A stretch of 9,475 bases of DNA from DATCZS01 sp036525795 (GCA_036525795.1 DATCZS010000019.1:1-9475); one strand, 5' to 3'. Positions 1-7,079 are shown, counted from the stretch's first letter. Notes: a model not told the origin generated them from the letters alone. Numbers and translations: made by a program.

Positions 1-1289
1 GCGCCGGTCGCACCGGCGATCAGCACGTGGGGGAGATCGGCGAGATCGAGGAGCACGGGCTTGCCCGAGATGTCCATCCCCAGGCCCACCGTGAGCGGAT
101 GCTCGGTGTCGGCGGCTTCGACGCTGCGCAGGATGTCTCCCAGCGACACGAGTCGGCGCTTCTTGTTGGGAACCTCGACGCCGATGGCGCTCTTCCCTGG
201 GATCGGGACGAGCAGCCGGACGTCGGGAGTCGCCAGGGCGTACGCGATGTCGTGGCTGAGCCCCGAGACCTTGTTCACCTTCACGCCCGGCGCCAGCTCC
301 ACTTCGTAGCGGGTGACCGTGGGGCCGGGAACGATCTTGGTGAGCGAGGCGTCCACCCCGTGCTGGTGGAGGGTGTCCTCCAGTGCCCGGGCAGTGTCCT
401 CGAGGCTGCGACGGTTCTGGTCCTCACCGCGGCCGAAGTCGAGCAACTCGAGAGGGGGAAGCTGATATCCCGACCCTGGGCGGGTGGGTACCTTGGTGGC
501 CTTCGGTCGGGGAGCCGGCGGAGCAGCCGGCGCCTCCGGCGTGCGGTCGGCGACGGGGGCCTTCTTCTTGCCCGCCTGTCGCGTCGGCCTGGGAGCGGCG
601 TGGCGCGCCGCCGGTCGATCCCGGCGCGGGGCCGAGGGCGGCCGCACATTGCGGGCGAACGCCCGCATCCCCCGGAGCAGTTGCGAAGTGGCGAGAAGCA
701 GCTCGCGGACCGAGGTCCTCGTGAGCACCAGCACCCCCATCGCCACGACCGCTGCCAGCACCACGAATGCACCGGCCGTCCCGAGCGATCTCCGCAGTGG
801 AAAGGCCAGCAACGAGCCGACAGCCCCGCCGCGTTCTTTGACCAGATCGATGCTGGCCGCGATCGAGACCGCCCCGGTGAGGAGGTGAAAGATGGCGAGC
901 GAGCCGAGGAACACCGCTCCCGCACCGAGCAGGAGCCGCCCCGCACCGTCGCCGCGGCGTCCCAGCGCCATGGTCAGTCCCAGTCCGACGAGGAATACCG
1001 GCACCGCCCACGCCCACACGCCGAACAGGAGCCGCAGGCCGGAGTCGAGGAACCGCCCCACCGGACCGGCCTGTCCGAAGAAGGCGAGGACGATCAGCAC
1101 GGCCACGACCATGAGAATCACGCCCCACACGTCGTCTGCCTGACGCCCCAACCGGTCCCGAAGGAAGGAACGCACCGCCGCCAGCGAGATGACGGGCTCC
1201 TTCGGGGTGGTCCGCGTTGTGGTCTTTGCCTTCGATGACACCCGCTTCCGCCCCGAGGTACCCCTACGGGTGGGTGTCTTCTTTGCCAT
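1..1289 (-). CDS. ftsK: DNA translocase FtsK, N-terminal part (cut by window edge)
   Basis: FtsK is a septum-located, membrane-anchored hexameric ATPase that pumps DNA during chromosome segregation. Reading the minus strand from ATG at 1289 gives 429 open codons with no stop before base 1. A Lys/Arg/Thr-rich start (residues 1-50) precedes about four hydrophobic segments (about 54-71, 86-109, 117-138, 170-190). A Pro/Ala/Lys-rich linker follows (about 210-275), then the conserved FtsK alpha region with TRYEVELAPGVKVNKV and VPNKKRRLVSLGDIL. The frame ends at IAGATG plus GC (Ala in any reading), the beginning of a GATGAGKS-type Walker A, so most of the motor and the gamma domain lie outside. The start is supported by a TANNNT box 7 nt upstream and no SD. 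It is divergent from the IYD-like gene. The family call is firm; whether this is the sole FtsK copy cannot be seen. Confidence 0.95.
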   Translation of the reverse strand, partial: MAKKTPTRRGTSGRKRVSSKAKTTTRTTPKEPVISLAAVRSFLRDRLGRQADDVWGVILMVVAVLIVLAFFGQAGPVGRFLDSGLRLLFGVWAWAVPVFLVGLGLTMALGRRGDGAGRLLLGAGAVFLGSLAIFHLLTGAVSIAASIDLVKERGGAVGSLLAFPLRRSLGTAGAFVVLAAVVAMGVLVLTRTSVRELLLATSQLLRGMRAFARNVRPPSAPRRDRPAARHAAPRPTRQAGKKKAPVADRTPEAPAAPPAPRPKATKVPTRPGSGYQLPPLELLDFGRGEDQNRRSLEDTARALEDTLHQHGVDASLTKIVPGPTVTRYEVELAPGVKVNKVSGLSHDIAYALATPDVRLLVPIPGKSAIGVEVPNKKRRLVSLGDILRSVEAADTEHPLTVGLGMDISGKPVLLDLADLPHVLIAGATG

Positions 1290-1296
1290 CGCCGCC

Positions 1297-1325
1297 ACAG
1301 TACCGAGCAAAGCCGCCCCATCCAA
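1297..1325 (-). promoter_or_regulatory. Predicted ftsK promoter, probably leaderless
   Basis: On the minus strand a -35-like TTGGAT (1325-1320) and a -10 TACTGT (1302-1297) are 17 nt apart. The -10 ends 7 nt before the ftsK ATG, so transcription would start at or next to the start codon. No SD is present. The -35 matches the consensus at only three positions, so the support comes mainly from spacing and from similar boxes at other starts here. Confidence 0.45.
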
Positions 1326-1334
1326 TGACTGTCC

Positions 1335-1348
1335 GCGCGATTTCGCGC
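1335..1348. repeat. Short inverted repeat in the ftsK/IYD divergent region
   Basis: GCGCGA-TT-TCGCGC is a perfect 14-bp palindrome centred 10-23 bp upstream of the predicted ftsK -35. A second small inverted repeat, CGGGCC-GTC-GGCCCG, lies at 1376-1390. Either could be an operator half-site pair or simply chance in GC-rich DNA. Nothing else recognisable is in the 171-bp gap at 1290-1460 apart from the two predicted promoters. Confidence 0.25.
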
Positions 1349-1448
1349 TGACGGTGGTCGGGGTCGGCATGATCGCGGGCCGTCGGCCCGGGGGTTCACA
1401 CTCGAGAGACCCACCCCGGCCGTCATCCGCCCACCGGCGCCCGCGCCG

Positions 1449-1454
1449 TAGGCT
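1449..1454 (+). promoter_or_regulatory. Predicted -10 box of the IYD-like gene, probably leaderless
   Basis: TAGGCT fits the actinobacterial TANNNT -10 pattern and ends exactly 6 nt before the ATG at 1461. There is no SD in the preceding 20 nt, so an mRNA starting at the ATG is the simplest reading. No convincing -35 was found 16-18 nt upstream. Confidence 0.4.
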
Positions 1455-1460
1455 GGCCGC

Positions 1461-2168
1461 ATGCCAGTCTCGACGATCCCCTTCCCGTTCGATCGGATGG
1501 AGCCCGCAGAGATGCTGCGGCGCGCCGAGAGCTTTCGGGCGGAGATGGAGCGAAGACGGAGCGTTCGCCAGTTCAGTCCCGACCCGGTGCCGCGGCGGCT
1601 CATCGAGTTGGCGGTGGAAGCGGCGTCCACTGCGCCATCCGGAGCCCACCGCCAGCCCTGGCGATTCGCGATCACCGGCGACCCCGAGGTGAAACGGCGC
1701 ATCAGAGAGGCCGCCGAGGCCGAGGAGCACGAGAACTACGTGGGTGGCCGTCTTCCCGACCACTGGCGCGAAGCGCTCGAACCACTCGGCACGGACTGGG
1801 AGAAGCCGTACCTCGAGACCGCTCCCTGGCTCGTCATCTTGTTCGAGGAGCGGCACGGATACGAGCCAGACGGCTCGACCCGCAAGAACTTCTACGTCAA
1901 GGAGTCCGTCGGGATCGCCGCCGGGCTGTTCATCACCGCCCTCCATCACATGGGCCTCGCCACCCTCACCCACACGCCGTCGCCGATGGCGTTTCTCCGC
2001 GAGCTGACAGGGCGTCCCGACAACGAGCGTCCGTTCTGTCTCTTCCCGATCGGATACCCGGCCGAGGGATGCCGGGTGCCAGACATCGCACGCAAGACAC
2101 TCGACGAGGTGCTCGTCGAGATCGGAGCCGGCGCCCACGCGGCGCCGCAGCGACCGGACGGCGCCTAG
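1461..2168 (+). CDS. Nitroreductase-fold flavoprotein, iodotyrosine deiodinase-like
   Basis: A 235-residue FMN-dependent nitroreductase-superfamily protein. Compared from memory with human IYD it aligns nearly end to end: RRRSVRQFS (31-39, FMN phosphate-binding RRSVR), TAPSGAH.QPW (57-67), KNFYVKESV, TLTHTP, LFPIGYPAEG and VPDIARKTLDEV. The residues that hold the halotyrosine zwitterion in IYD (Glu157, Tyr161, Lys182) correspond to E89, Y93 and K115 here, with one inserted residue before the lysine. IYD enzymes reductively dehalogenate iodo-, bromo- and chlorotyrosine; bacterial homologues with this activity are known. No signal peptide or membrane anchor is seen, so it is probably cytosolic. 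Start chosen at 1461 because the PFPFDRMEPAEMLRRAESF segment matches IYD before the RRSVR motif. The family is firm; the dehalogenase activity is inferred. BluB or a general nitroreductase are the alternatives. Confidence 0.88.
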   Translation: MPVSTIPFPFDRMEPAEMLRRAESFRAEMERRRSVRQFSPDPVPRRLIELAVEAASTAPSGAHRQPWRFAITGDPEVKRRIREAAEAEEHENYVGGRLPDHWREALEPLGTDWEKPYLETAPWLVILFEERHGYEPDGSTRKNFYVKESVGIAAGLFITALHHMGLATLTHTPSPMAFLRELTGRPDNERPFCLFPIGYPAEGCRVPDIARKTLDEVLVEIGAGAHAAPQRPDGA

Positions 2169-2659
2169 GGGCAGGCCAGCGAGTCTTCGACCCGCGGCAG
2201 CGCCTCGACCCGCGGTCCGTCCACCAGGTAGGCGTAGATCTCGTGGTCGGCGCCGAGGAACAGCATGAATCGTTCGGTCGAGTATCCGGTGTACCGGGCA
2301 TCGCGCGACAGCGAGCTGTTGGCGTCGTACGGGGCGATCAGCTCGACCGGCGGGAGCGACTCTTCCGGATCACGGGCGTAGCGGCGGAGTTCGCCCTGGG
2401 CCCCGTCACCCGGCGGATAGCGCAGGTCGAGAAAGCCGGCCCCCTCCCACGCAGGGCAGTCGGAGGCGTACAGCGCCACCGATTCCGGCCCTACGGGCCG
2501 GCCGGCCTCGTCCGTCCAGGCCTGGCCCGGGTGGGGTTCGAGTGTCACCAACTCTGCACAGGCGGCCAGGACCGAGACTGCGACCATCAGAACCAGCAGG
2601 CGAATTCGCACACCCACGATTGAAGCCGGATCCCGGCGCAGGGAGAAGCCGGAGCTCAC
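2165..2659 (-). CDS. Small predicted lipoprotein, family unknown
   Basis: I do not recognise this family. The frame encodes up to 164 residues and ends in TAG at 2167-2165. Residues 18-34 form a lipoprotein signal: RIR, a hydrophobic stretch, then LAAC with the lipid-carrying cysteine at C34. The mature part is acidic to neutral, rich in Tyr/Pro/Asp, with two further cysteines (C68 and C163, next to the C terminus) that could pair in a disulphide. It is predicted to sit on the outer face of the cytoplasmic membrane. The GTG at 2659 overlaps the rnj stop as GTGA, suggesting translational coupling. An internal GTG at 2611 (residue 17) would give a more usual signal peptide starting directly at the Arg residues, so the true start is open. 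The stop overlaps the IYD-like gene's stop tail to tail. Confidence 0.7.
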   Translation of the reverse strand: MSSGFSLRRDPASIVGVRIRLLVLMVAVSVLAACAELVTLEPHPGQAWTDEAGRPVGPESVALYASDCPAWEGAGFLDLRYPPGDGAQGELRRYARDPEESLPPVELIAPYDANSSLSRDARYTGYSTERFMLFLGADHEIYAYLVDGPRVEALPRVEDSLACP

Positions 2660-4290
2660 ACCTCGAGGATCACGGGCAGGAGGACGGGCTTGCGGGAGGT
2701 CTCGGCCCGGATGATCCGGGCGGCGGTCTGGCGAACCGCCTGCTGCAGGGCGGCGTGATCGACGCCGTCTCCCACACGGTCTTGCACCGTTTGTCTGACG
2801 GCCTCCGCCGCCTTCGAGAGCACCGCCTCCGGATCGTCCATCAATCCGTGACTGTCGAGGTCCGGTCCGTACACGATCTCACCGGTCTGATGGTCGATGA
2901 CCACCGTGACCACGACCACCCCTTCGTCCGCCAGATGAGAACGGTCTCGCAACACCGCCCGCTTCACGTCGCCCACCGAGGAGCCGTCGAGATAGACGTA
3001 TCCGGCGGGGACAGCCCGGCGCTCGACGGAGATCGAGTCACCATCGATGACGACCCTGTCGCCGTCTTCGAGCACTTCGACCCATGGCACGGACATCGAA
3101 CGCGCCAGTTCGGCGTGGGCATGGAGCTGTCGGTATTCGCCGTGCACCGGGACGAAGGCCTCCGGGCGGACGACGTTGATGAACGTCAACAGCTCGTCTC
3201 GGGCGGCATGACCGGACACGTGGACGTGGGCGTTGCGACCGTGCCTCACCGTCGCGCCCCGTCTCACCAGCCGCGAGATCACCTTCGACACCGCCGTCTC
3301 GTTCCCGGGGATGGGGGTCGCAGATATCAGGATCGTGTCGCCCTCGCCCGGGTCGACGTACTTGTGCCGTCCCTGGGCCATCAGCGACAGTGCCGCGAAC
3401 GGCTCACCCTGACTCCCGGTGGTGATCAAGAGCTGCTTCTCGGGCGGAAGCGCCATCAAGTCGCTGATGTCCACCACCTTGTCGGGCGGGATGTCGAGGA
3501 CGCCGAGATCGAGTCCGACCTCGCTGTTTCGATGCATCGACCGCCCGAAGAAGGCCACGGTCCTGCCCGTGTCGATCCCCGCCCAGGCGATCTGCTGGAC
3601 ACGATGGATGTGGGACGAGAAGCAGGCGGCGACGACACGGCCCGGGGCGTTGCGGATGATGTCGCGGATCGGCTCGCCCAGAGACCGCTCCGACGGAACG
3701 AAGCCCGGCCGCTCGGCATTGGTGGAATCGGAGAGCAGCAGGCGCACCCCTTCGCGGCCTAGCTCGGCGAAGGCGGGGAGATCGGTCGGCTGCCCGTCGA
3801 TCGGCGTCGGATCGAGCTTGAAGTCCCCCGAGTGGACGATCAGGCCTTCGGGCGTCTTCATGGCGACCGCGGTGGCGTCCGGCACGGAATGGCTCACTCT
3901 GATCAGGCGGAACTCGAACGCCCCATGGCTGGTCCACGGCCCCACTCCGATCGGGCGGAAATCGGCCTCGATGCCAAGTTCCTCGACCCGCCCCCGGGCC
4001 AGCTCGAGCGCCAGCTCGGTGCCGTAGACCGGGACGTTGATGTCGCGCAGGAAGTACGCGAGCGCCCCCATGTGGTCCTCGTGACCGTGGGTGATGAGGA
4101 CGAACTCGACGTCTTCGACTCGCTCGACCAGCCAGCTCCAATCCGGGAACACGAGGTCCACACCCAGCATGTCCTCTTCCGGAAACATGAGTCCGACGTC
4201 GATCAGGCCGATCTTCCCGTCGATCTCGAACGCAGCGCAGTTTCGCCCGATCTCGCCGAGCCCGCCGAGGAAGGTGACGCTGACGCTCAT
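2656..4290 (-). CDS. rnj: Ribonuclease J
   Basis: A 544-residue metallo-beta-lactamase/beta-CASP ribonuclease with 5'-3' exonuclease and endonuclease roles in rRNA maturation and mRNA decay. The length fits the family (about 550). Visible motifs are the N-terminal LGGLGEIGRN (8-17), zinc motif HGHEDH (68-73), H134 in VSHSVPDA, D156 in HSGDFKLD, SDSTNAE (187-193), TGSQGEP (291-297), the beta-CASP HVSGHA (357-362) and PVHGEYR (381-387), then a C-terminal dimerisation domain. All metal ligands look intact. ATG at 4290 is chosen because it begins exactly at the conserved MSVSVTFLGGLGEIG and overlaps the dapA stop as ATGA. The frame stays open to 4644, but that extension translates dapA out of frame. 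It is the middle gene of an apparent dapA-rnj-lipoprotein operon. Confidence 0.97.
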   Translation of the reverse strand: MSVSVTFLGGLGEIGRNCAAFEIDGKIGLIDVGLMFPEEDMLGVDLVFPDWSWLVERVEDVEFVLITHGHEDHMGALAYFLRDINVPVYGTELALELARGRVEELGIEADFRPIGVGPWTSHGAFEFRLIRVSHSVPDATAVAMKTPEGLIVHSGDFKLDPTPIDGQPTDLPAFAELGREGVRLLLSDSTNAERPGFVPSERSLGEPIRDIIRNAPGRVVAACFSSHIHRVQQIAWAGIDTGRTVAFFGRSMHRNSEVGLDLGVLDIPPDKVVDISDLMALPPEKQLLITTGSQGEPFAALSLMAQGRHKYVDPGEGDTILISATPIPGNETAVSKVISRLVRRGATVRHGRNAHVHVSGHAARDELLTFINVVRPEAFVPVHGEYRQLHAHAELARSMSVPWVEVLEDGDRVVIDGDSISVERRAVPAGYVYLDGSSVGDVKRAVLRDRSHLADEGVVVVTVVIDHQTGEIVYGPDLDSHGLMDDPEAVLSKAAEAVRQTVQDRVGDGVDHAALQQAVRQTAARIIRAETSRKPVLLPVILEV

Positions 4291-5168
4291 CGGGAGTCCC
4301 GAAGATGGGACAGCGCCGACCCGATCGCCTCGAGGGTTGCCTCGGAGGGCGGCATGACCGGTAGTCGCGGTGCTCCGAGCGGCTCCCAGAACCGGCTCAT
4401 CGCACCTCTGATCGGCCCCGGATTCGACTCGAGGAAGCACGCCCAGCACAGAGGCAACAGCTGCCGATGAAACAGGCGGGCCGCGTCCATGTCGCCGGCA
4501 TGGGCGGCATCCACCATCGACTTCACCTCGCGGCCGGCGAGGTGGGACACCACCGAGACCACGCCGATCGCACCCACCGCCATCATCGGGAACGTGTACG
4601 AGTCCTGACCGGAGTACACGGCGAGTTGGGGGATCGTGCGGCACACCTCGGACGTGTGATCGATGTCCATGACCGCGTCCTTCACCGCCACGATTCGCGG
4701 GTGTTGGGCCAGTTCCGCCAGGGTGGGGATTCCGATGAGTCGGCCCGTGCGGCCAGGGATGTTGTAGAGGAGCACCGGTACCGCGCTGGCGTCGGCGATG
4801 GCGGAGAAGTGAGCGACGAGGCCGCGCTGCTCGGGCTTGGAGTAGTACGGCGTCACCGCCATCACCCCGTCCACCCCCACCTCGACCGCCCGGCGGGTGA
4901 GCTCCACGGACTCGGCGGTGTCATAGGTGCCGGTGCCCGCCACCACCACGGCCGTCTCCCCCACGGCACCCTTCACGATGCGGTACAGCTCCACCTTCTC
5001 GTCCGAGCTCAGGGTGGGCGACTCGCCGGTGGTGCCCGTCACGACGAGACCGTCCGACCCGGTCGCGACGAGATGGCGCGCCAGGCGTTCGGTGGTGTCA
5101 CGGTCGAGTCCACCGTGCTCGTCGAAAGGCGTGATCATTGCCGTCAGCATCCGACCGAACGGTTCCAC
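4287..5168 (-). CDS. dapA: 4-hydroxy-tetrahydrodipicolinate synthase
   Basis: DapA condenses pyruvate with aspartate semialdehyde, the first committed step to lysine and diaminopimelate in the cytosol. The 293-residue product has every key residue, each offset by +2 from E. coli numbering: T46/T47 in TGTTGES, Y108/Y109 in TPYYSKP, Y135 and R140 in YNIPGRTG, and the Schiff-base K163 in VAVKDA. A GTG start at 5168 is preferred because AAGGAGC (5178-5172) lies 3 nt upstream and the protein then begins VEPFGRMLTAM, as is usual for actinobacterial DapA. The frame extends upstream to 5273 without similarity. The stop overlaps the rnj start by 4 bp. It is divergent from the thioredoxin gene. A related aldolase of the NAL/DapA superfamily is the alternative, but the companion dapB makes DapA much more likely. 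Confidence 0.96.
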   Translation of the reverse strand: MEPFGRMLTAMITPFDEHGGLDRDTTERLARHLVATGSDGLVVTGTTGESPTLSSDEKVELYRIVKGAVGETAVVVAGTGTYDTAESVELTRRAVEVGVDGVMAVTPYYSKPEQRGLVAHFSAIADASAVPVLLYNIPGRTGRLIGIPTLAELAQHPRIVAVKDAVMDIDHTSEVCRTIPQLAVYSGQDSYTFPMMAVGAIGVVSVVSHLAGREVKSMVDAAHAGDMDAARLFHRQLLPLCWACFLESNPGPIRGAMSRFWEPLGAPRLPVMPPSEATLEAIGSALSHLRDSR

Positions 5169-5171
5169 GAT

Positions 5172-5178
5172 GCTCCTT
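5172..5178 (-). promoter_or_regulatory. dapA ribosome binding site fixing a GTG start
   Basis: AAGGAGC on the minus strand (revcomp of GCTCCTT) is followed by ATC and the GTG at 5168. It is one of the few clear SD sequences in the window and the reason for choosing GTG over the ATG at codon 7. Confidence 0.7.
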
Positions 5179-5182
5179 GTTG

Positions 5183-5199
5183 GCTCCCCTTGGAGCTTA
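5183..5199 (-). promoter_or_regulatory. Possible dapA promoter with overlapping small inverted repeat
   Basis: TAAGCT at 5199-5194 fits TANNNT and would place a transcription start near 5187, giving a leader of about 19 nt that contains the SD. It overlaps an inverted repeat GCTCC-N4-GGAGC (5183-5196), with a further GGAGCC at 5200-5205. No -35 was recognised. The repeat could be an operator or a small hairpin; support is weak. Confidence 0.25.
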
Positions 5200-5278
5200 G
5201 GAGCCCGGCCGGCACCCCGAGCCACACGCGCCGCGGCGGAGATTCGGGATACCGAACAGGTACCCCGGGTCACACCTC

Positions 5279-5284
5279 TACCCT
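5279..5284 (+). promoter_or_regulatory. Predicted -10 box of the thioredoxin-TPR gene, probably leaderless
   Basis: TACCCT ends exactly 6 nt before the ATG at 5291, the same arrangement as at the IYD-like gene, and the hexamer is identical to the one upstream of the cyclophilin gene. No SD precedes the ATG. No good -35 is visible. Confidence 0.4.
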
Positions 5285-5290
5285 GGGCTC

Positions 5291-6118
5291 ATGGGCAACG
5301 TCAAAGACATCTCCACGGCGGACTTCCCCACCCAGGTGATCGAACGGTCACACGAGATTCCGGTGGTGGTGGATTTCTGGGCGGAGTGGTGTGGTCCGTG
5401 CAAGGTGCTCGGTCCCACTCTCGAACGGCTGACGAACGAATCGGCCGGAGGCTGGGAACTGGCCAAGGTCGACGTCGATCAGAACCAGCAGCTCGCCATG
5501 CAGTTCGGGGTGCAGGGAATCCCCACCGTGGTGGCCTTCAAGGACGGAAGCCCGGTCTCCCGATTCACGGGCGCCCTCCCGGAGGCGCAGGTCCGCCAGT
5601 TCCTCGACCAGCTCCAGCCTTCAGAACTCGACCTCCTCGCCCAATCCGGAGAGGAGGCGCTGGAACGGGGCGACGACGCCGTCGCCGAACAGGCCTTTCG
5701 CTCCGTCCTCTCACAGGATGCCGGACACGAGGCAGCCGGCCTCGGTCTCGCCGGCCTGCTCCTCGAAGCCGGGGACCGCACGGGAGCCCTCGAAGTGCTG
5801 GCTCGGCTGGCGCGGACCGAAGACGTGAAGCGGCTCGAGGCATATGCCCGCCTCTCCGCGGACGAAGACGTCGACCTCGAGTCGCTGGCGGAGGCCGCCG
5901 CATCGGGAGCCGAGGCCGATCTGGTGGCCTACGCCCGCGGCCTGGTCGGTGCCGGCCGCCATGCCGATGCCCTCGAACCGTTGATCGAGGTGGTGACGCT
6001 GCGCGGCGACGAAGCAGACCAGGCCCGGCTGATGGCGCTCGACATCTTCGAACTGCTCGGACCGGATTCGCCGATCACCGGCGAGTACCGGCGCCGGTTG
6101 GCCTCAGCGCTGTTCTGA
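5291..6118 (+). CDS. Thioredoxin-TPR protein, YbbN/CnoX-like
   Basis: A 275-residue cytosolic protein. Residues 1-108 are a thioredoxin fold with VVVDFWAEWCGPCK (redox CGPC at 34-37) and the cis-proline P78 in GIPTVV. Residues 110-275 are Ala/Leu/Glu-rich helical repeats resembling degenerate TPRs (for example EEALERGDDAVAEQAF and LLLEAGDRTGALEVL), as in YbbN/CnoX. CnoX-type proteins bind unfolding substrates and hand them to chaperones under oxidative stress. Unlike E. coli CnoX, which from memory lacks the full CxxC, this one keeps both cysteines and should be redox-active. The start follows a TANNNT box by 6 nt, with no SD. It is divergent from dapA and lies 63 bp before a cyclophilin gene, which fits a folding-related role. 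The domain call is firm; the co-chaperone role is inferred. Confidence 0.9.
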   Translation: MGNVKDISTADFPTQVIERSHEIPVVVDFWAEWCGPCKVLGPTLERLTNESAGGWELAKVDVDQNQQLAMQFGVQGIPTVVAFKDGSPVSRFTGALPEAQVRQFLDQLQPSELDLLAQSGEEALERGDDAVAEQAFRSVLSQDAGHEAAGLGLAGLLLEAGDRTGALEVLARLARTEDVKRLEAYARLSADEDVDLESLAEAAASGAEADLVAYARGLVGAGRHADALEPLIEVVTLRGDEADQARLMALDIFELLGPDSPITGEYRRRLASALF

Positions 6119-6126
6119 GCGACGAC

Positions 6127-6155
6127 TTCCCACTCGCGGCGCGTCCTCCTACCCT
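6127..6155 (+). promoter_or_regulatory. Predicted cyclophilin gene promoter
   Basis: TTCCCA (6127-6132), a 17-nt spacer, and TACCCT (6150-6155) form a plausible promoter in the 63-bp gap between the thioredoxin-TPR and cyclophilin genes. Transcription would start near 6162, leaving a leader of about 20 nt with an SD. This gene may therefore be transcribed both with and without its upstream neighbour. Confidence 0.4.
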
Positions 6156-6167
6156 CGGCTCACCTTC

Positions 6168-6177
6168 AGGAAGGAAG
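6168..6177 (+). promoter_or_regulatory. Cyclophilin ribosome binding site
   Basis: AGGAAGGAAG lies 4 nt before the ATG at 6182. It is a purine-rich SD, in contrast to the SD-less starts of the neighbouring thioredoxin-TPR and IYD-like genes. Confidence 0.6.
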
Positions 6178-6181
6178 CCCC

Positions 6182-6691
<510 letters not shown>

Positions 6692-6693
6692 GC

Positions 6694-7071
6694 ATGTCCA
6701 CAGGGGCGGATGCCGGCGTCGGGTGCCGGACCCTGTCGACGGCCCTGGGAGCCCTGATCGGCTTCGCGGCGGGGGCCGCCATCCTCGGTCTGACGCTGAT
6801 CGGCAACGATGCGTGCACCTCGGCGTGCGTCGGGTTCGGCTTCGCCGCCTACGCCGCCGGGCTTCCTCTGTCGGCGCTCTTCTCGTTCCTCGGTGGCAGC
6901 GACCTCGTGGTGGCCTTCTTCACCGATGTCATCGTGTGGATCGTGGCCGCCGTCGTCGTCTCCCGTCTGGTGGAGCGACGGGGATCGGGGATCGCCCGGC
7001 CGCTGATCTCGACGATGGCGCTCGCGGTCGCCTATGGGGCGCTGATCTCATTCGGCCTGGAGAGGGCGTAG
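6694..7071 (+). CDS. Four-helix membrane protein, function unknown
   Basis: No family recognised. The 125-residue product has four predicted hydrophobic segments (about 14-36, 46-66, 71-90, 103-122), making it an integral membrane protein of the cytoplasmic membrane. Three cysteines are present: C11 near the N terminus, and C41/C45 (CTSAC) in the short loop after the first helix. A basic loop (RLVERR, 91-96) between helices 3 and 4 should face the cytosol by the positive-inside rule, which would place the CTSAC loop outside if there are four helices with cytosolic ends. The ATG starts 2 nt after the cyclophilin stop, so translation is probably coupled. It ends 8 bp from the convergent 80-residue gene. 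Confidence 0.75.
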   Translation: MSTGADAGVGCRTLSTALGALIGFAAGAAILGLTLIGNDACTSACVGFGFAAYAAGLPLSALFSFLGGSDLVVAFFTDVIVWIVAAVVVSRLVERRGSGIARPLISTMALAVAYGALISFGLERA

Positions 7072-7079
7072 GCAGAACG

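Noticed and set aside
424..1128. 234-codon minus-strand frame inside ftsK
   Set aside because: Out of frame with ftsK, whose frame carries the transmembrane segments, TRYEVELAPG and Walker A start. The translation has no recognisable features.
27..1238. 403-codon open frame on the plus strand opposite ftsK
   Set aside because: Arg/Glu/Pro-rich, low-complexity translation with no motif, lying wholly antisense to a clear FtsK sequence. This is a typical high-GC shadow frame.
1461..2168. BluB (DMB synthase) annotation for the nitroreductase-fold gene
   Set aside because: The E89/Y93/K115 set and the full-length pattern match IYD, and no cobalamin genes are nearby. BluB remains only a distant alternative.
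2542..3762. 406-codon plus-strand frame opposite rnj
   Set aside because: Antisense to intact RNase J motifs. It is rich in His/Arg/Asp from mirrored codons and has no domain.
4291..4644. N-terminal extension of RNase J by 118 residues
   Set aside because: It overlaps dapA out of frame and reads as an Arg/Gly/Pro-rich shadow. The conserved protein begins at ATG 4290 with an ATGA overlap.
7072..7079. Intrinsic terminator between the convergent membrane-protein genes
   Set aside because: The gap is 8 bp and I found no GC stem followed by a T-run here, nor a convincing one elsewhere in the window.
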